This document shows positions 1 through 7,343 of a DNA stretch of 43,170 nucleotides, one piece after another. How positions within the stretch are numbered: position 1 is the stretch's first letter; each line of letters opens with the position of its first letter. The translations under genes were made by a program, and so were the position numbers. Under the pieces are notes generated by a model. The model searched no databases. It saw nothing but the letters and a program-made list of their open reading frames with translations, and had not been told where the DNA came from. The stretch is from an uncultured Faecalibacterium sp. (GTDB taxonomy: Bacteria > Bacillota > Clostridia > Oscillospirales > Ruminococcaceae). The stretch lies in contig UQGD01000018.1 of assembly GCA_900540455.1 (NCBI GenBank), forward strand, positions 1 to 43,170, given 5' to 3'.

Positions 1-87
1 ATTGCACAAAATCGTCAGTCGGCGGGCAATGGTTTCTTATTCGGAGGCAGCCAAGGCAGAAGCTTTTTGTTTGGTCTGTTCCGGTGT

Positions 88-309
88 TCAGTTCTGGCTC
101 TCCGGCCCCGGCAGCTCCGGGTCTGCAAACAAGCCTGGAATGGCGCAGATCGCCCCTGCGCCCACCAGCACAAAGACCGCCCTGGCCCAGATGGACCCGC
201 TGCCCCCCAGCAGCCAGCCCACAAAATCGAACTGGAACAGGCCCACCAGCCCCCAGTTCAGCCCCCCGACGATCAGCAGGACCAGACAGCACTTATAAAA
301 GGTTTGCAC
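88..309 (-). CDS. DUF378 family small membrane protein
   Basis: A 73-residue protein with two hydrophobic segments (about residues 6-27 and 43-62) separated by a Gly-rich turn. The opening motif VGGLNWGLVG is the hallmark of the DUF378 (YuzA-like) family, whose function is unknown. The start is a GTG at 309, chosen because a strong GGAGGG Shine-Dalgarno lies 7 bases upstream. It is the last gene of the minus-strand group that includes ispE. Its Shine-Dalgarno lies inside the 3' arm of the hairpin at 315-360, so translation may depend on opening that hairpin. The family call is made from the motif and length only; the cellular role is unknown. Confidence 0.82.
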   Translation of the reverse strand: MQTFYKCCLVLLIVGGLNWGLVGLFQFDFVGWLLGGSGSIWARAVFVLVGAGAICAIPGLFADPELPGPESQN

Positions 310-314
310 AACAA

Positions 315-360
315 AACCCTCCTTTCTTACCGGCTATTCTGTCCAGAAGAAAGGAGGGTT
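315..360 (-). terminator. Perfect 14-bp hairpin between ispE and the DUF378 gene
   Basis: Arms at 315-328 and 347-360 are perfectly complementary over 14 bp, with an 18-base loop. Read on the minus strand the 3' arm is followed by TTTTGTTGT, a weak T-tract, so it can act as a leaky terminator after ispE. The same arm carries the GGAGGG ribosome binding site of the downstream GTG-start gene, so it may also control that gene's translation. Confidence 0.65.
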
Positions 361-372
361 ATTCTATTGGAG

Positions 373-1254
373 TTATTCCCAGCTGCAGACCCGGGCGCCG
401 CCCCGGTCCGGCCGGACCACATAGGCCTGCGGCCAGCGGGTGCGGGCCGCTGCTGCGGCTGCCCGTGCGGCCTGCTCCTGTGTAAACACGCCAAACACCG
501 CTGCACCGCTGCCAGTCATCAGGGCTGCCTGTGCCCCCTGCTGGCGCAGCAAGGCTTTGATGGCCTCGTTGTCCGGCGCACCGCTACATTCCTCCAGCGC
601 ATTGCCGGCAGCTGCGCACAATGCCTCCAGGCTGCCAGCGCGGACGGCGGTTTCCTGGGCGGCGCAGTTCGGCCGATGGGATGCACCGATGCGGTCGTAG
701 GCTGCAAAAGCCTCCGGGGTGGAAACACCATATCCCGGCATCACTACGGTGAACCAGCAGTCCGGGCAGGGAGGCAGCGCACGGATCAGATCCCCCACAC
801 CCTGGACCCGGCAGGTGCCGCCCATCAGGGCAAAGGGCACATCCGCCCCGATCCCCGCCCCCAGAGCGCAGAGTTCGCTGAAGGAAAGCTTTGCATCGTA
901 CAGCACATTCAGACCCACCAGCACAGCGGCGGCATCGGCGCTGCCCCCGGCCATACCGGCACGCACCGGCACACTTTTGTAGACCAGGATATCGGCCCCG
1001 CCTTCCAGCCCTGTATAGCCAAAGAAGGCCCGCGCCGCTTTAAGCGCTGTGTTGTCCGCCCCAGCGGACACAGTGCTGCCCGGCAATGTCAGGGTCAGCT
1101 GAGCAGAGCGGTGCAGCTCCACCCGTTCATACAAAGTGACCGCCTGCATGATCATATCCAGGCTATGATACCCGCCAGGCAAAAGCCCCACCACGTCCAA
1201 AGACAGGTTCAGTTTTGCAGGGGCCTGCACGGTGACGCTGTACAGCTGAGACAT
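373..1254 (-). CDS. ispE: 4-diphosphocytidyl-2-C-methyl-D-erythritol kinase
   Basis: This is the GHMP-family kinase of the MEP isoprenoid pathway. It phosphorylates the 2-hydroxyl of CDP-methylerythritol using ATP in the cytoplasm. At 293 residues it has normal family length. The N-terminus AKLNLSLDVVG matches the IspE substrate-binding start (A-K-x-N-L). The glycine-rich ATP loop AGMAGGSADAAA lies near residues 99-110, and MTGSGAAVFGVF near the C-terminus is the third GHMP motif. The start ATG at 1254 lies 13 bases after the aminotransferase stop, so the two are probably co-transcribed. The linkage to an aminotransferase and an Lrp regulator has no obvious metabolic logic. Confidence 0.95.
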   Translation of the reverse strand: MSQLYSVTVQAPAKLNLSLDVVGLLPGGYHSLDMIMQAVTLYERVELHRSAQLTLTLPGSTVSAGADNTALKAARAFFGYTGLEGGADILVYKSVPVRAGMAGGSADAAAVLVGLNVLYDAKLSFSELCALGAGIGADVPFALMGGTCRVQGVGDLIRALPPCPDCWFTVVMPGYGVSTPEAFAAYDRIGASHRPNCAAQETAVRAGSLEALCAAAGNALEECSGAPDNEAIKALLRQQGAQAALMTGSGAAVFGVFTQEQAARAAAAAARTRWPQAYVVRPDRGGARVCSWE

Positions 1255-1267
1255 AGGCTTCCCCTCC

Positions 1268-2434
1268 TTACAACTGCTGTAAAAACTCTCGGATGCGCTT
1301 GAGCGCCTCGGTAAGATGCTCTACGGAGTAGGCGTAGGACACCCGGGCGTACCCCTCGCCGGAAGCGCCGAACGCCCCGCCGGGGATAATGGCCACATGC
1401 TTTTTCTCCAGCAGACGGGTGCAGAACTCCTCACTGGTCATCCCCGTGGACTGGATGCAGGGGAAGGCGTAGAACGCCCCCCGCGGCTCAAAGCAGTGCA
1501 GCCCCATCTCGTTAAAGCTGCGCACCACCAGGCGGCGGCGCATATTGTACTCGTCCCGCATCCGGTCGATCTCCAGATCGCAGTCCCGCAGTGCGGTGAT
1601 GGCTGCATACTGGCTGGTGGTAGGGGCGCTCATGATCGCACTCTGGTGGATCTTGGTCATCACCTGCAGGATCGGCGCAGGGCCGCAGGCGTAGCCCAGC
1701 CGCCAGCCGGTCATGGCATAGGTCTTGGAAAAGCCATTGACCACCACAGTGCGCTCTGCCATGCCGGGCAGGCTGGCAATGGACACATGGGGCTGCAGGC
1801 CATAGGTCAGCTCTGCGTAGATCTCGTCGGACAGCACCATGATATTGGTGCCCCGCAGCACCTGGGCAATGGCCTCCAGGTCCTCTTTCTCCATCACTGC
1901 GCCGGTGGGGTTATTGGGGAAGGGCATGATCAGGAGCTTGGTGCGGGGGGTGATCGCCGCAGCCAAAGCGTCCGCCCGCAGACGGAACGCATCCTCTGCA
2001 CGGCAGGGCACCGGCACCGGCACGCCGCCGGACAGGGTGGTGATCGGCTCGTAGCAGACAAAGCAAGGCTCCGGGATGATCACCTCGTCCCCCGGCTGCA
2101 CCAGGGTGCGGATGCACATATCGATGGCTTCGCTGCCGCCCACCGTGATCAGCACCTGGCTCATGGGGTCGTACCGCAGCCCAAAGCGCCGCTCCAGATA
2201 GCGGGAGATCTCAATGCGCAGCTCCTTCAAGCCCGCATTGGAGGTATAGCGGGTGTGGCCCAGCTCCAGGCTTTCGATGCCGGCTTCCCGCACGGCCCAG
2301 GGGGTCTTGAAATCCGGCTCACCCACGCCAAGGCTGATGCATTCCGGCATCTCAGCCGCCAGGTCAAAAAAGCGGCGGATGCCAGAAGGCCGCATGGCCT
2401 GTGCAGCCGGAGCGATCAGTTTTGCATAATCCAT
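1268..2434 (-). CDS. PLP-dependent class I/II aminotransferase
   Basis: A fold-type I aminotransferase of about 388 residues that transfers amino groups between an amino acid and a 2-oxo acid. The pyridoxal-phosphate lysine sits in NGFSKTYAMTGWRLGY, and the PNNPTGAV motif that contacts the cofactor and substrate is present. GVGEPDF near the N-terminus and the Arg of YARVSYA near the C-terminus fit the aspartate/aromatic/PatA-type subgroup. The chosen ATG at 2434 overlaps the stop of the upstream regulator as TGATG; an ATG five codons earlier lies inside that gene. The coupling implies translational linkage and control by the Lrp-type protein. The exact amino acid substrate cannot be read from sequence. 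Confidence 0.93.
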   Translation of the reverse strand: MDYAKLIAPAAQAMRPSGIRRFFDLAAEMPECISLGVGEPDFKTPWAVREAGIESLELGHTRYTSNAGLKELRIEISRYLERRFGLRYDPMSQVLITVGGSEAIDMCIRTLVQPGDEVIIPEPCFVCYEPITTLSGGVPVPVPCRAEDAFRLRADALAAAITPRTKLLIMPFPNNPTGAVMEKEDLEAIAQVLRGTNIMVLSDEIYAELTYGLQPHVSIASLPGMAERTVVVNGFSKTYAMTGWRLGYACGPAPILQVMTKIHQSAIMSAPTTSQYAAITALRDCDLEIDRMRDEYNMRRRLVVRSFNEMGLHCFEPRGAFYAFPCIQSTGMTSEEFCTRLLEKKHVAIIPGGAFGASGEGYARVSYAYSVEHLTEALKRIREFLQQL

Positions 2435-2913
2435 CACAGCACGGTGCACTCTCTTTCATCGATTTCTTCGCCCAGGTAGAGCTTGCCCTCTTTTTTATAG
2501 GTGCGCAGCACAAAATGGGTAGCGGTGGACAGCACGTCGTCCAAAGGAGCCAGACGCTTTGCCACAAACAGTGCGATCTCCTGGAAGGTCTGCCCCTTGA
2601 TGATGAGCTGCAGGTCAAATCCCCCGCTCATCAGCATCACGCTCTCCACCTCCTCAAAGGAGGCGATGGTAGCAGCGATCTCCTCAAAGCCGCGGCTTTT
2701 TTTGGGGCTGACATTCATCTCGATAACAGCCTCCACCCGGTTGACACCGGCCTTTTCCCAATCCACCAGGGTCTTGAACCCCTTGATCAGCCCCTGCGCC
2801 CGGGCAAGGTCGATCATAGCGGCCACCTCCGCAGCGGATTTATCCATCATGGCGGCGATATCTTCCACCGACAGGCGGGCGTTATTTTCCAGGATCTTCA
2901 AAAGCTGTTCCAT
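2434..2913 (-). CDS. Lrp/AsnC family transcriptional regulator
   Basis: A 159-residue DNA-binding regulator. Residues 1-60 form the AsnC-type helix-turn-helix (LLKILENNARLSVEDIAAMM...). The rest is an alpha-beta ligand-binding (RAM/ACT-like) domain with the VMLMSGGFDLQLIIKG strand pattern. Proteins of this family sense amino acids or 2-oxo acids and often control the adjacent metabolic gene. It is the first gene of its group and overlaps the aminotransferase by one base, which makes that enzyme the most likely target. Autoregulation is usual in the family but cannot be seen directly here. Confidence 0.93.
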   Translation of the reverse strand: MEQLLKILENNARLSVEDIAAMMDKSAAEVAAMIDLARAQGLIKGFKTLVDWEKAGVNRVEAVIEMNVSPKKSRGFEEIAATIASFEEVESVMLMSGGFDLQLIIKGQTFQEIALFVAKRLAPLDDVLSTATHFVLRTYKKEGKLYLGEEIDERECTVL

Positions 2914-2985
2914 CTGTAATACCTCTCCTTCCCTCGCCAGGCAAAACGCGGGCCTGGCGGCCCCGGCGCTGCGGCGTTATAGCTC

Positions 2986-2991
2986 AGTATA
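2986..2991 (-). promoter_or_regulatory. Possible -10 box of the Lrp/aminotransferase/ispE group
   Basis: Read on minus, TATACT lies about 73 bases upstream of the Lrp-type start codon. No convincing -35 hexamer sits at the expected distance, so this call rests on the -10 match and its position. Confidence 0.4.
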
Positions 2992-3074
2992 GCACACTTA
3001 AGGGGCGTTTGCACTTGGTTTTTCAGCATAGAATGTCTTTTCTTGGGGTGTATCGGCCTTTTTTCTAAAAAGAG

Positions 3075-3103
3075 TGTTCAAAAATCGTCAAATCTGCTAT
3101 ACT
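3075..3103 (+). promoter_or_regulatory. Probable promoter of the ACT-PFL gene pair
   Basis: A -10 box TATACT (3098-3103) stands 17 bases after a weak -35 TGTTCA (3075-3080) and about 48 bases upstream of the ACT-domain start. Confidence 0.5.
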
Positions 3104-3151
3104 GGGGGTGCACGCATCCCGTTTTGTATCAGAATTGAGAGGATGGAATTT

Positions 3152-3421
3152 ATGAAAGCATTCATTACTGTGGTCGGCCGCGACACCGTGGGTGTAGTGG
3201 CCAAGGTATCCGGCCTGTGCTGTGAGCTGGGCATCAACATCGAGGACGTAAGCCAGAGCATCCTGCAAGGGATGTTTGCTATGATCATGCTGGTGGACCT
3301 GTCCAACTGCACGGTCAGCCATGAGGTGCTGCACCAGCGCACCGATGCCCTGGCCGCAGAGATGGGTATGCAGGTCAACCTGACCCGTCAGGAAGTTTTT
3401 GACGCCATGCATACCATCTGA
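3152..3421 (+). CDS. ACT domain protein (UPF0237 family)
   Basis: An 89-residue stand-alone ACT domain of the UPF0237 type. It opens with MKAFITVVGRDTVGVVAKVS, where the G-D-x-V-G-V-x-A turn is the usual ligand-binding loop of ACT domains; a second region VDLSNCTVSHEVLHQ follows. ACT domains bind small ligands, often amino acids. The ATG at 3152 is preferred over one at 3143 because GAGAGG ends 9 bases before it. The gene is 27 bases upstream of the PFL-family gene. This pair is widely conserved in Gram-positive bacteria, so the two probably act together. The biochemical role is unknown. Confidence 0.92.
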   Translation: MKAFITVVGRDTVGVVAKVSGLCCELGINIEDVSQSILQGMFAMIMLVDLSNCTVSHEVLHQRTDALAAEMGMQVNLTRQEVFDAMHTI

Positions 3422-3448
3422 TCAACACAAAAAGGAGCAGCTGCCACT

Positions 3449-4816
3449 ATGAGTATGTTTAATACCGGGGATATCCTGGAGACTATCGAGATGTTCACCC
3501 AGGACAACCTGGATGTGCGCACCGTCACCATGGGCATCAGCCTGTTGGACTGCATCGACCCGGACCCCCGCAAAGCCTGCGAGAAGATCTACCGCAAGAT
3601 CACCACCCGGGCGGCCAATCTGGTGTCCACCGTGGAGCACATCAGCTCGGAATATGGTATCCCCATCATCAATAAGCGCATCAGCGTTACCCCCATTGCC
3701 ATGCTGCTGGGCGCCTGCCCGGATGCAGACCCGGTGGACTTTGCCAAGACCCTGGACGCTGCCGGCAAAAAGGTAGGGGTCAACTTTGTGGGCGGCTACA
3801 CCGCCCTGGTCCACAAGGGCTTCTCCGGCGGAGACCGCCGCCTGATCGAGTCCATCCCCCGTGCCCTGGCCCAGACCGACATCGTGTGCAGCTCGGTCAA
3901 CATCGGCGCCACTAAGGCGGGCCTGAACATGGACGCCATCAAGCTGATGGGCCAGGCCGTAAAGAAATCCGCCGAGCTGACCGCCGACCGCCAGTGCATC
4001 GGCGCAGCAAAGCTGGTGGTCTTCTGCAATGCACCGGAGGATAACCCCTTTATGGCCGGCGCTTTCCACGGCCCCGGCGAGCCGGATTGTGAGATCCATG
4101 TGGGTGTCTCCGGCCCGGGCGCAGTGCGCGCTGCCCTGGCCCGGCTGCCCAAAGATGCCTCCATCGACCAGGTAGCAGAGCTTGTCAAACGCACCGCCTT
4201 CAAGATCACCCGGGTCGGTCAGCTGGTGGCCAACCTTGTCTCCGCTCAGCTGGGCGTGCCCGCAGGCATCATCGACCTGTCCCTGGCCCCCACCCCGGCA
4301 GTGGGCGACAGCGTGGCCAACATCCTGGAGGAGATGGGCCTGGAGACCTGCGGCTGCTGCGGCACCACCGCCTGCCTGGCTCTGCTGAATGACGCCGTGA
4401 AGAAGGGCGGCGTCATGGCCTCCAACCATGTGGGCGGCCTGTCCGGCGCTTTCATCCCCGTAAGCGAGGACGACGGCATGATCCATGCTGCCGAGTCCGG
4501 CTGTCTGACCATTGAAAAGCTGGAAGCCATGACCGCTGTCTGCTCTGTGGGCATCGACATGGTCATCATCCCCGGCGACACCAGTGCAGCCGTCATCAGC
4601 GCTTTGATCGCAGACGAAGCTGCCATCGGCATGGTGAACAGCAAGACCACTGCCGTGCGTGTGATCCCCGCCGTGGGACGCAAGGCTGGCGAGGTGCTGG
4701 ACTTTGGCGGCCTGCTGGGTTACGGCCCCATCATGCCCATCAACCAGCGGGACCCCTCGGTATTTATCAACCGCGGCGGCCGTCTGCCTGCCCCCATGCA
4801 GTCCCTGAAGAACTGA
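3449..4816 (+). CDS. PFL family protein (UPF0210/DUF711)
   Basis: A 455-residue protein of the UPF0210/DUF711 family, whose fold is related to pyruvate formate-lyase-type barrels but whose reaction is not established. Recognisable family stretches are MFNTGDILETIEMFTQDNLDVRTVTMGISLLDC at the start and a Gly/Cys-rich segment near residue 300 (ETCGCCGTTACLALL). The C-terminus ends in VFINRGGRLPAPMQSLKN. Spacing of 27 bases from the ACT gene, and the known conservation of the pair, suggest the ACT protein is its partner or sensor. It is followed by the strong hairpin at 4838-4885. Confidence 0.93.
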   Translation: MSMFNTGDILETIEMFTQDNLDVRTVTMGISLLDCIDPDPRKACEKIYRKITTRAANLVSTVEHISSEYGIPIINKRISVTPIAMLLGACPDADPVDFAKTLDAAGKKVGVNFVGGYTALVHKGFSGGDRRLIESIPRALAQTDIVCSSVNIGATKAGLNMDAIKLMGQAVKKSAELTADRQCIGAAKLVVFCNAPEDNPFMAGAFHGPGEPDCEIHVGVSGPGAVRAALARLPKDASIDQVAELVKRTAFKITRVGQLVANLVSAQLGVPAGIIDLSLAPTPAVGDSVANILEEMGLETCGCCGTTACLALLNDAVKKGGVMASNHVGGLSGAFIPVSEDDGMIHAAESGCLTIEKLEAMTAVCSVGIDMVIIPGDTSAAVISALIADEAAIGMVNSKTTAVRVIPAVGRKAGEVLDFGGLLGYGPIMPINQRDPSVFINRGGRLPAPMQSLKN

Positions 4817-4825
4817 TCCCCGCTG

Positions 4826-4831
4826 TATAAT
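4826..4831 (+). promoter_or_regulatory. Possible -10 box for spoIIR
   Basis: A perfect TATAAT lies between the PFL stop and the hairpin at 4838. There is no recognisable -35, so promoter activity is uncertain. Transcription from here would begin at the base of the hairpin. Confidence 0.35.
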
Positions 4832-4837
4832 CCTCTC

Positions 4838-4885
4838 AAAAACAGGCCATCCTTTGGATAACATTTCCAAAGGGGGCCTGTTTTT
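4838..4885 (+). terminator. Strong stacked hairpin and T-tract abutting the spoIIR start codon
   Basis: An outer 11-bp stem (4838-4848 with 4875-4885) encloses an inner 8-bp stem (4851-4858 with 4866-4873) and a 7-base loop. The 3' arm ends in TTTTT, immediately followed by the spoIIR ATG at 4886. It should terminate the ACT-PFL transcript. The only visible ribosome binding sequence for spoIIR (AAAGGGGG) is buried in the 3' half of the stems. Confidence 0.85.
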
Positions 4886-5524
4886 ATGCAGATGCACACT
4901 TTACTTACCCGGCAGCAGGCCGGGCTTTGGGCCGCAAGCCTTGCCATAGGGCTTTGTTTATCCCTGCTATGCAGCTGGAGCTGCACCCAGCTGCATACGG
5001 GTGCCGCCCTGTGTGCCGATACGCTGCGGCTCCATGTGCGGGCAGATGCAGATACTCTGCTGGCCCAGACCCTGAAGCTGAAGGTCCGGGACGCTGTTTT
5101 GGAGAGCTTTCAGGCTTGTCCGGAGCAAAGCCAGGACGCAGCCCGCCGGTGGGCTGCTCAAAATCTGGGACGCATCCAGCTCCAAGCCCAGTCTGTGCTG
5201 GCTCAAGCCGGGGCCCCCGGCCCGGTGCAGGTGCAGCTGGTGAATATGTACTTTGACACCACCCGCTACGCCGCCGGTTCCCTGCCTGCGGGCCGCTACG
5301 ACGCTGTTCGGGTGCAGCTGGGGACCGGACATTCCGGCAAAAACTGGTGGTGCGTGCTCTACCCCGGTTTGTGCCGCGCCGCCTGCACCACCTATGCCGC
5401 CCCGGAAGAAAACGACCTGGTCTGCGGCGAATATATCGTCCGCTTCAAGCTGGTAGAGTGGTGGCACTCCCACACCCAAAGCCGGGAGGATATCCCCCTG
5501 ACACCCGCTGTGCTGCCGGGATGA
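4886..5524 (+). CDS. spoIIR: Stage II sporulation protein R
   Basis: This is the secreted signalling protein that in spore formers is made in the forespore and activates the protease SpoIIGA, leading to sigma-E maturation. The 212-residue product has an N-terminal hydrophobic export segment (about residues 14-33). The family signatures follow: DTLRLHVRADADTLLAQTLKLKVRDAV, FDTTRYAAGSLPAGRYDAVRVQLG, and SGKNWWCVLYPGLC. Start ATG 4886 directly abuts the hairpin described at 4838-4885. No other sporulation gene is in the window, and the suspected genus is not known to sporulate, so the role here may have changed. The family assignment is firm; the function in this host is inference. Confidence 0.9.
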   Translation: MQMHTLLTRQQAGLWAASLAIGLCLSLLCSWSCTQLHTGAALCADTLRLHVRADADTLLAQTLKLKVRDAVLESFQACPEQSQDAARRWAAQNLGRIQLQAQSVLAQAGAPGPVQVQLVNMYFDTTRYAAGSLPAGRYDAVRVQLGTGHSGKNWWCVLYPGLCRAACTTYAAPEENDLVCGEYIVRFKLVEWWHSHTQSREDIPLTPAVLPG

Positions 5525-5596
5525 TGGAAAAACCCATGGCCTTGCACCTCCCCCCGCCGGGGCGCATAGAATAGCGGGAAGGAAGGTGTTTTTATT

Positions 5597-6079
5597 ATGA
5601 ATCCGATCCCCGCTTACTATGGACTGCTGCACAAGGGCACCAATGGACCGGACGTAGCGCTGGTACAGACCTGGCTTAACAGCATCCGGGATACCTGCAG
5701 CTGGTTTGAGCCGCTGAAGGTAGATGGTCATTTCGGCCCCCACATGGAAAAAGCCGTCATGGAGTTCCAGCTGCGTCATCGCCTGAACGCCGACGGCAAG
5801 GTGGGCAAAGCCACCTGGGAAGCTCTGCACACCAAATATTCCCTGAAATACGGCACACGCACCCCGTATCCCGGAATTCTCCTGCGCCAAGGCTCTGCCG
5901 GTTCCTGTGTGCGGATGGTGCAGCAAAGCCTGAACGCCCAGGGCGAGCGCCTGAACGCCGACGGACGGTTTGGAGCAAAGACCGCCGAAGCGGTGCGCCG
6001 CTTCCAGTCGCGGGCAAAGCTCTCCGCTGACGGCATCGTCGGCAAAGCCACCTGGGATGCCCTTTACCCGGAAACCTAG
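5597..6079 (+). CDS. Tandem peptidoglycan-binding domain protein
   Basis: A 160-residue protein made of two PG_binding_1 repeats. Each shows the pattern ADGxxGxxTxxAVxxFQxxxxLxADGxVGKATWxAL, roughly residues 14-78 and 88-157. No catalytic domain, signal peptide or membrane segment is evident, so secretion is unexplained. A role in recognising cell-wall peptides is inferred from the fold. The start at 5597 has GGAAGGTG about 8 bases upstream. It follows spoIIR by 72 bases on the same strand and ends before a clear terminator, so it may be co-transcribed with spoIIR. Confidence 0.88.
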   Translation: MNPIPAYYGLLHKGTNGPDVALVQTWLNSIRDTCSWFEPLKVDGHFGPHMEKAVMEFQLRHRLNADGKVGKATWEALHTKYSLKYGTRTPYPGILLRQGSAGSCVRMVQQSLNAQGERLNADGRFGAKTAEAVRRFQSRAKLSADGIVGKATWDALYPET

Positions 6080-6101
6080 TTCTCCCCCTTTTTCTCCGGC
6101 C

Positions 6102-6130
6102 AAGCCGCCGCGCGCTGCGCGGCGGCTTTT
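6102..6130 (+). terminator. Intrinsic terminator after the peptidoglycan-binding gene
   Basis: A 12-bp perfect GC-rich stem (6102-6113 with 6117-6128) with a 3-base loop is followed by TTTT. Confidence 0.88.
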
Positions 6131-6147
6131 CTGTTTGCCGGGCACCC

Positions 6148-6176
6148 TCGACAAACCCAGCCCAAAGCCCTATAAT
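6148..6176 (+). promoter_or_regulatory. Sigma-A-type promoter of sbcDC
   Basis: A -35 TCGACA (6148-6153), a 17-base spacer and a perfect -10 TATAAT (6171-6176) lie 33 bases upstream of the sbcD start. Confidence 0.82.
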
Positions 6177-6209
6177 AAGATCACTACGATAAAAAGGTGG
6201 TGTTCTGCC

Positions 6210-7343
6210 ATGATCTTTGCACATCTGTCCGACCTGCACCTGGGCAAGCGCCTGTGCGAGGCCCCGCTGCTGGCGGACCAGCACTATATCTTGCAGCAGA
6301 TCCTGGATCTTTTGGATGCATCCCCTGTGGACGGCGTGCTGTTGGCCGGGGATCTGTACGACAAACCCGTGCCCCCAGCCGAGGCCGTGACCCTGTTGGA
6401 TTGGTTTTTGACCCAGCTGGCAAGCCGCGGACTGCCGGTCTTTGCTGTCAGCGGAAACCACGACTCTGCCCAGCGGGTCGGGTTTGGGGCGCAGCTGCTG
6501 GCCAATAGCCGGATCTACCTCAGCCCGGTCTTTTCCGGCCCGCTGACACCCATTACGCTGGCGGATGCCTATGGGCCTGTGGAAGTATACCTGCTGCCCT
6601 TTTTAAAGCCTGCCACTGTGCGCCATGTTTGGCCGGAAGATGAGATCACCAGCTATACCGATGCGTTGGCCTCTGTTTTGCGGCGCATCCCCGCCGGGGA
6701 CGGATGCCGCCGGGTGCTGGTGGCACACCAGTTCGTAGCCGGAGCCGCCGCCTGTGACAGCGAGGAGCCATCGGTGGGCGGGGTGGATGCCGTAGACCCT
6801 GCGTTGTTCGATGGCTTTGATTATGTAGCCCTGGGGCATCTGCACAGTCCACAGCCTGTGGGGCGGCAGGGGGTGCGGTACTGCGGCTCGCCGCTGAAAT
6901 ACTCTTTTTCCGAGGCAAACCAGCAAAAAAGCCTGACCTTTGTGGAGCTGGGCGCCAAAGGGGAACTGACCCTGACCCAGGCTCCCCTGCACCCGCTGCA
7001 CGATGTGCGCCAGCTGCGGGGCGATTACATGACCCTGACCGACCGCCGCCAGTACGAGGGAACACCGGTGGAGGACTATCTGCGCATCACCCTTACCGAT
7101 GAACAGGACATCCCCGACGGGATGGCCCGCCTGCGCACTATCTACCCTAACCTTCTGCGGCTGGACTACGATAACCGCCGCACCCAGGCGCAGGCAGCGG
7201 CCGCACCGGCACAAGCGGCGGCCGCCACCCCGCTGGAAGCATTTGCCGCTTTTTACGAGAGCCAGAACGGCCAGCCCATGAGCAGCCAGCAGGCCGAATT
7301 CTGCCAGCAGATGATCCAAGAGATCTGGGAGGAGGAGCTATGA
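6210..7343 (+). CDS. sbcD: Exonuclease subunit SbcD
   Basis: This is the nuclease subunit of the SbcCD (Mre11-Rad50-like) complex, which processes DNA hairpins and blocked double-strand ends. The 377-residue protein shows the calcineurin-type metallophosphatase motifs in order: FAHLSDLHLGK (metal Asp and His), GDLYDK, SGNHDS, then VAHQF and ALGHLH. The C-terminal part is the capping/SbcC-interaction domain. The ATG at 6210 was chosen because AAAGGTGG lies about 9 bases before it and the protein then begins at the family-typical MIFAHLSDLHLG. It overlaps sbcC by four bases (ATGA), so the subunits are translationally coupled. Confidence 0.96.
   Translation: MIFAHLSDLHLGKRLCEAPLLADQHYILQQILDLLDASPVDGVLLAGDLYDKPVPPAEAVTLLDWFLTQLASRGLPVFAVSGNHDSAQRVGFGAQLLANSRIYLSPVFSGPLTPITLADAYGPVEVYLLPFLKPATVRHVWPEDEITSYTDALASVLRRIPAGDGCRRVLVAHQFVAGAAACDSEEPSVGGVDAVDPALFDGFDYVALGHLHSPQPVGRQGVRYCGSPLKYSFSEANQQKSLTFVELGAKGELTLTQAPLHPLHDVRQLRGDYMTLTDRRQYEGTPVEDYLRITLTDEQDIPDGMARLRTIYPNLLRLDYDNRRTQAQAAAAPAQAAAATPLEAFAAFYESQNGQPMSSQQAEFCQQMIQEIWEEEL

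Noticed and set aside
4886..6079. Evidence that the organism forms spores
   Set aside because: spoIIR alone, and a peptidoglycan-binding protein without a catalytic domain, are not enough; no other sporulation gene is in the window.
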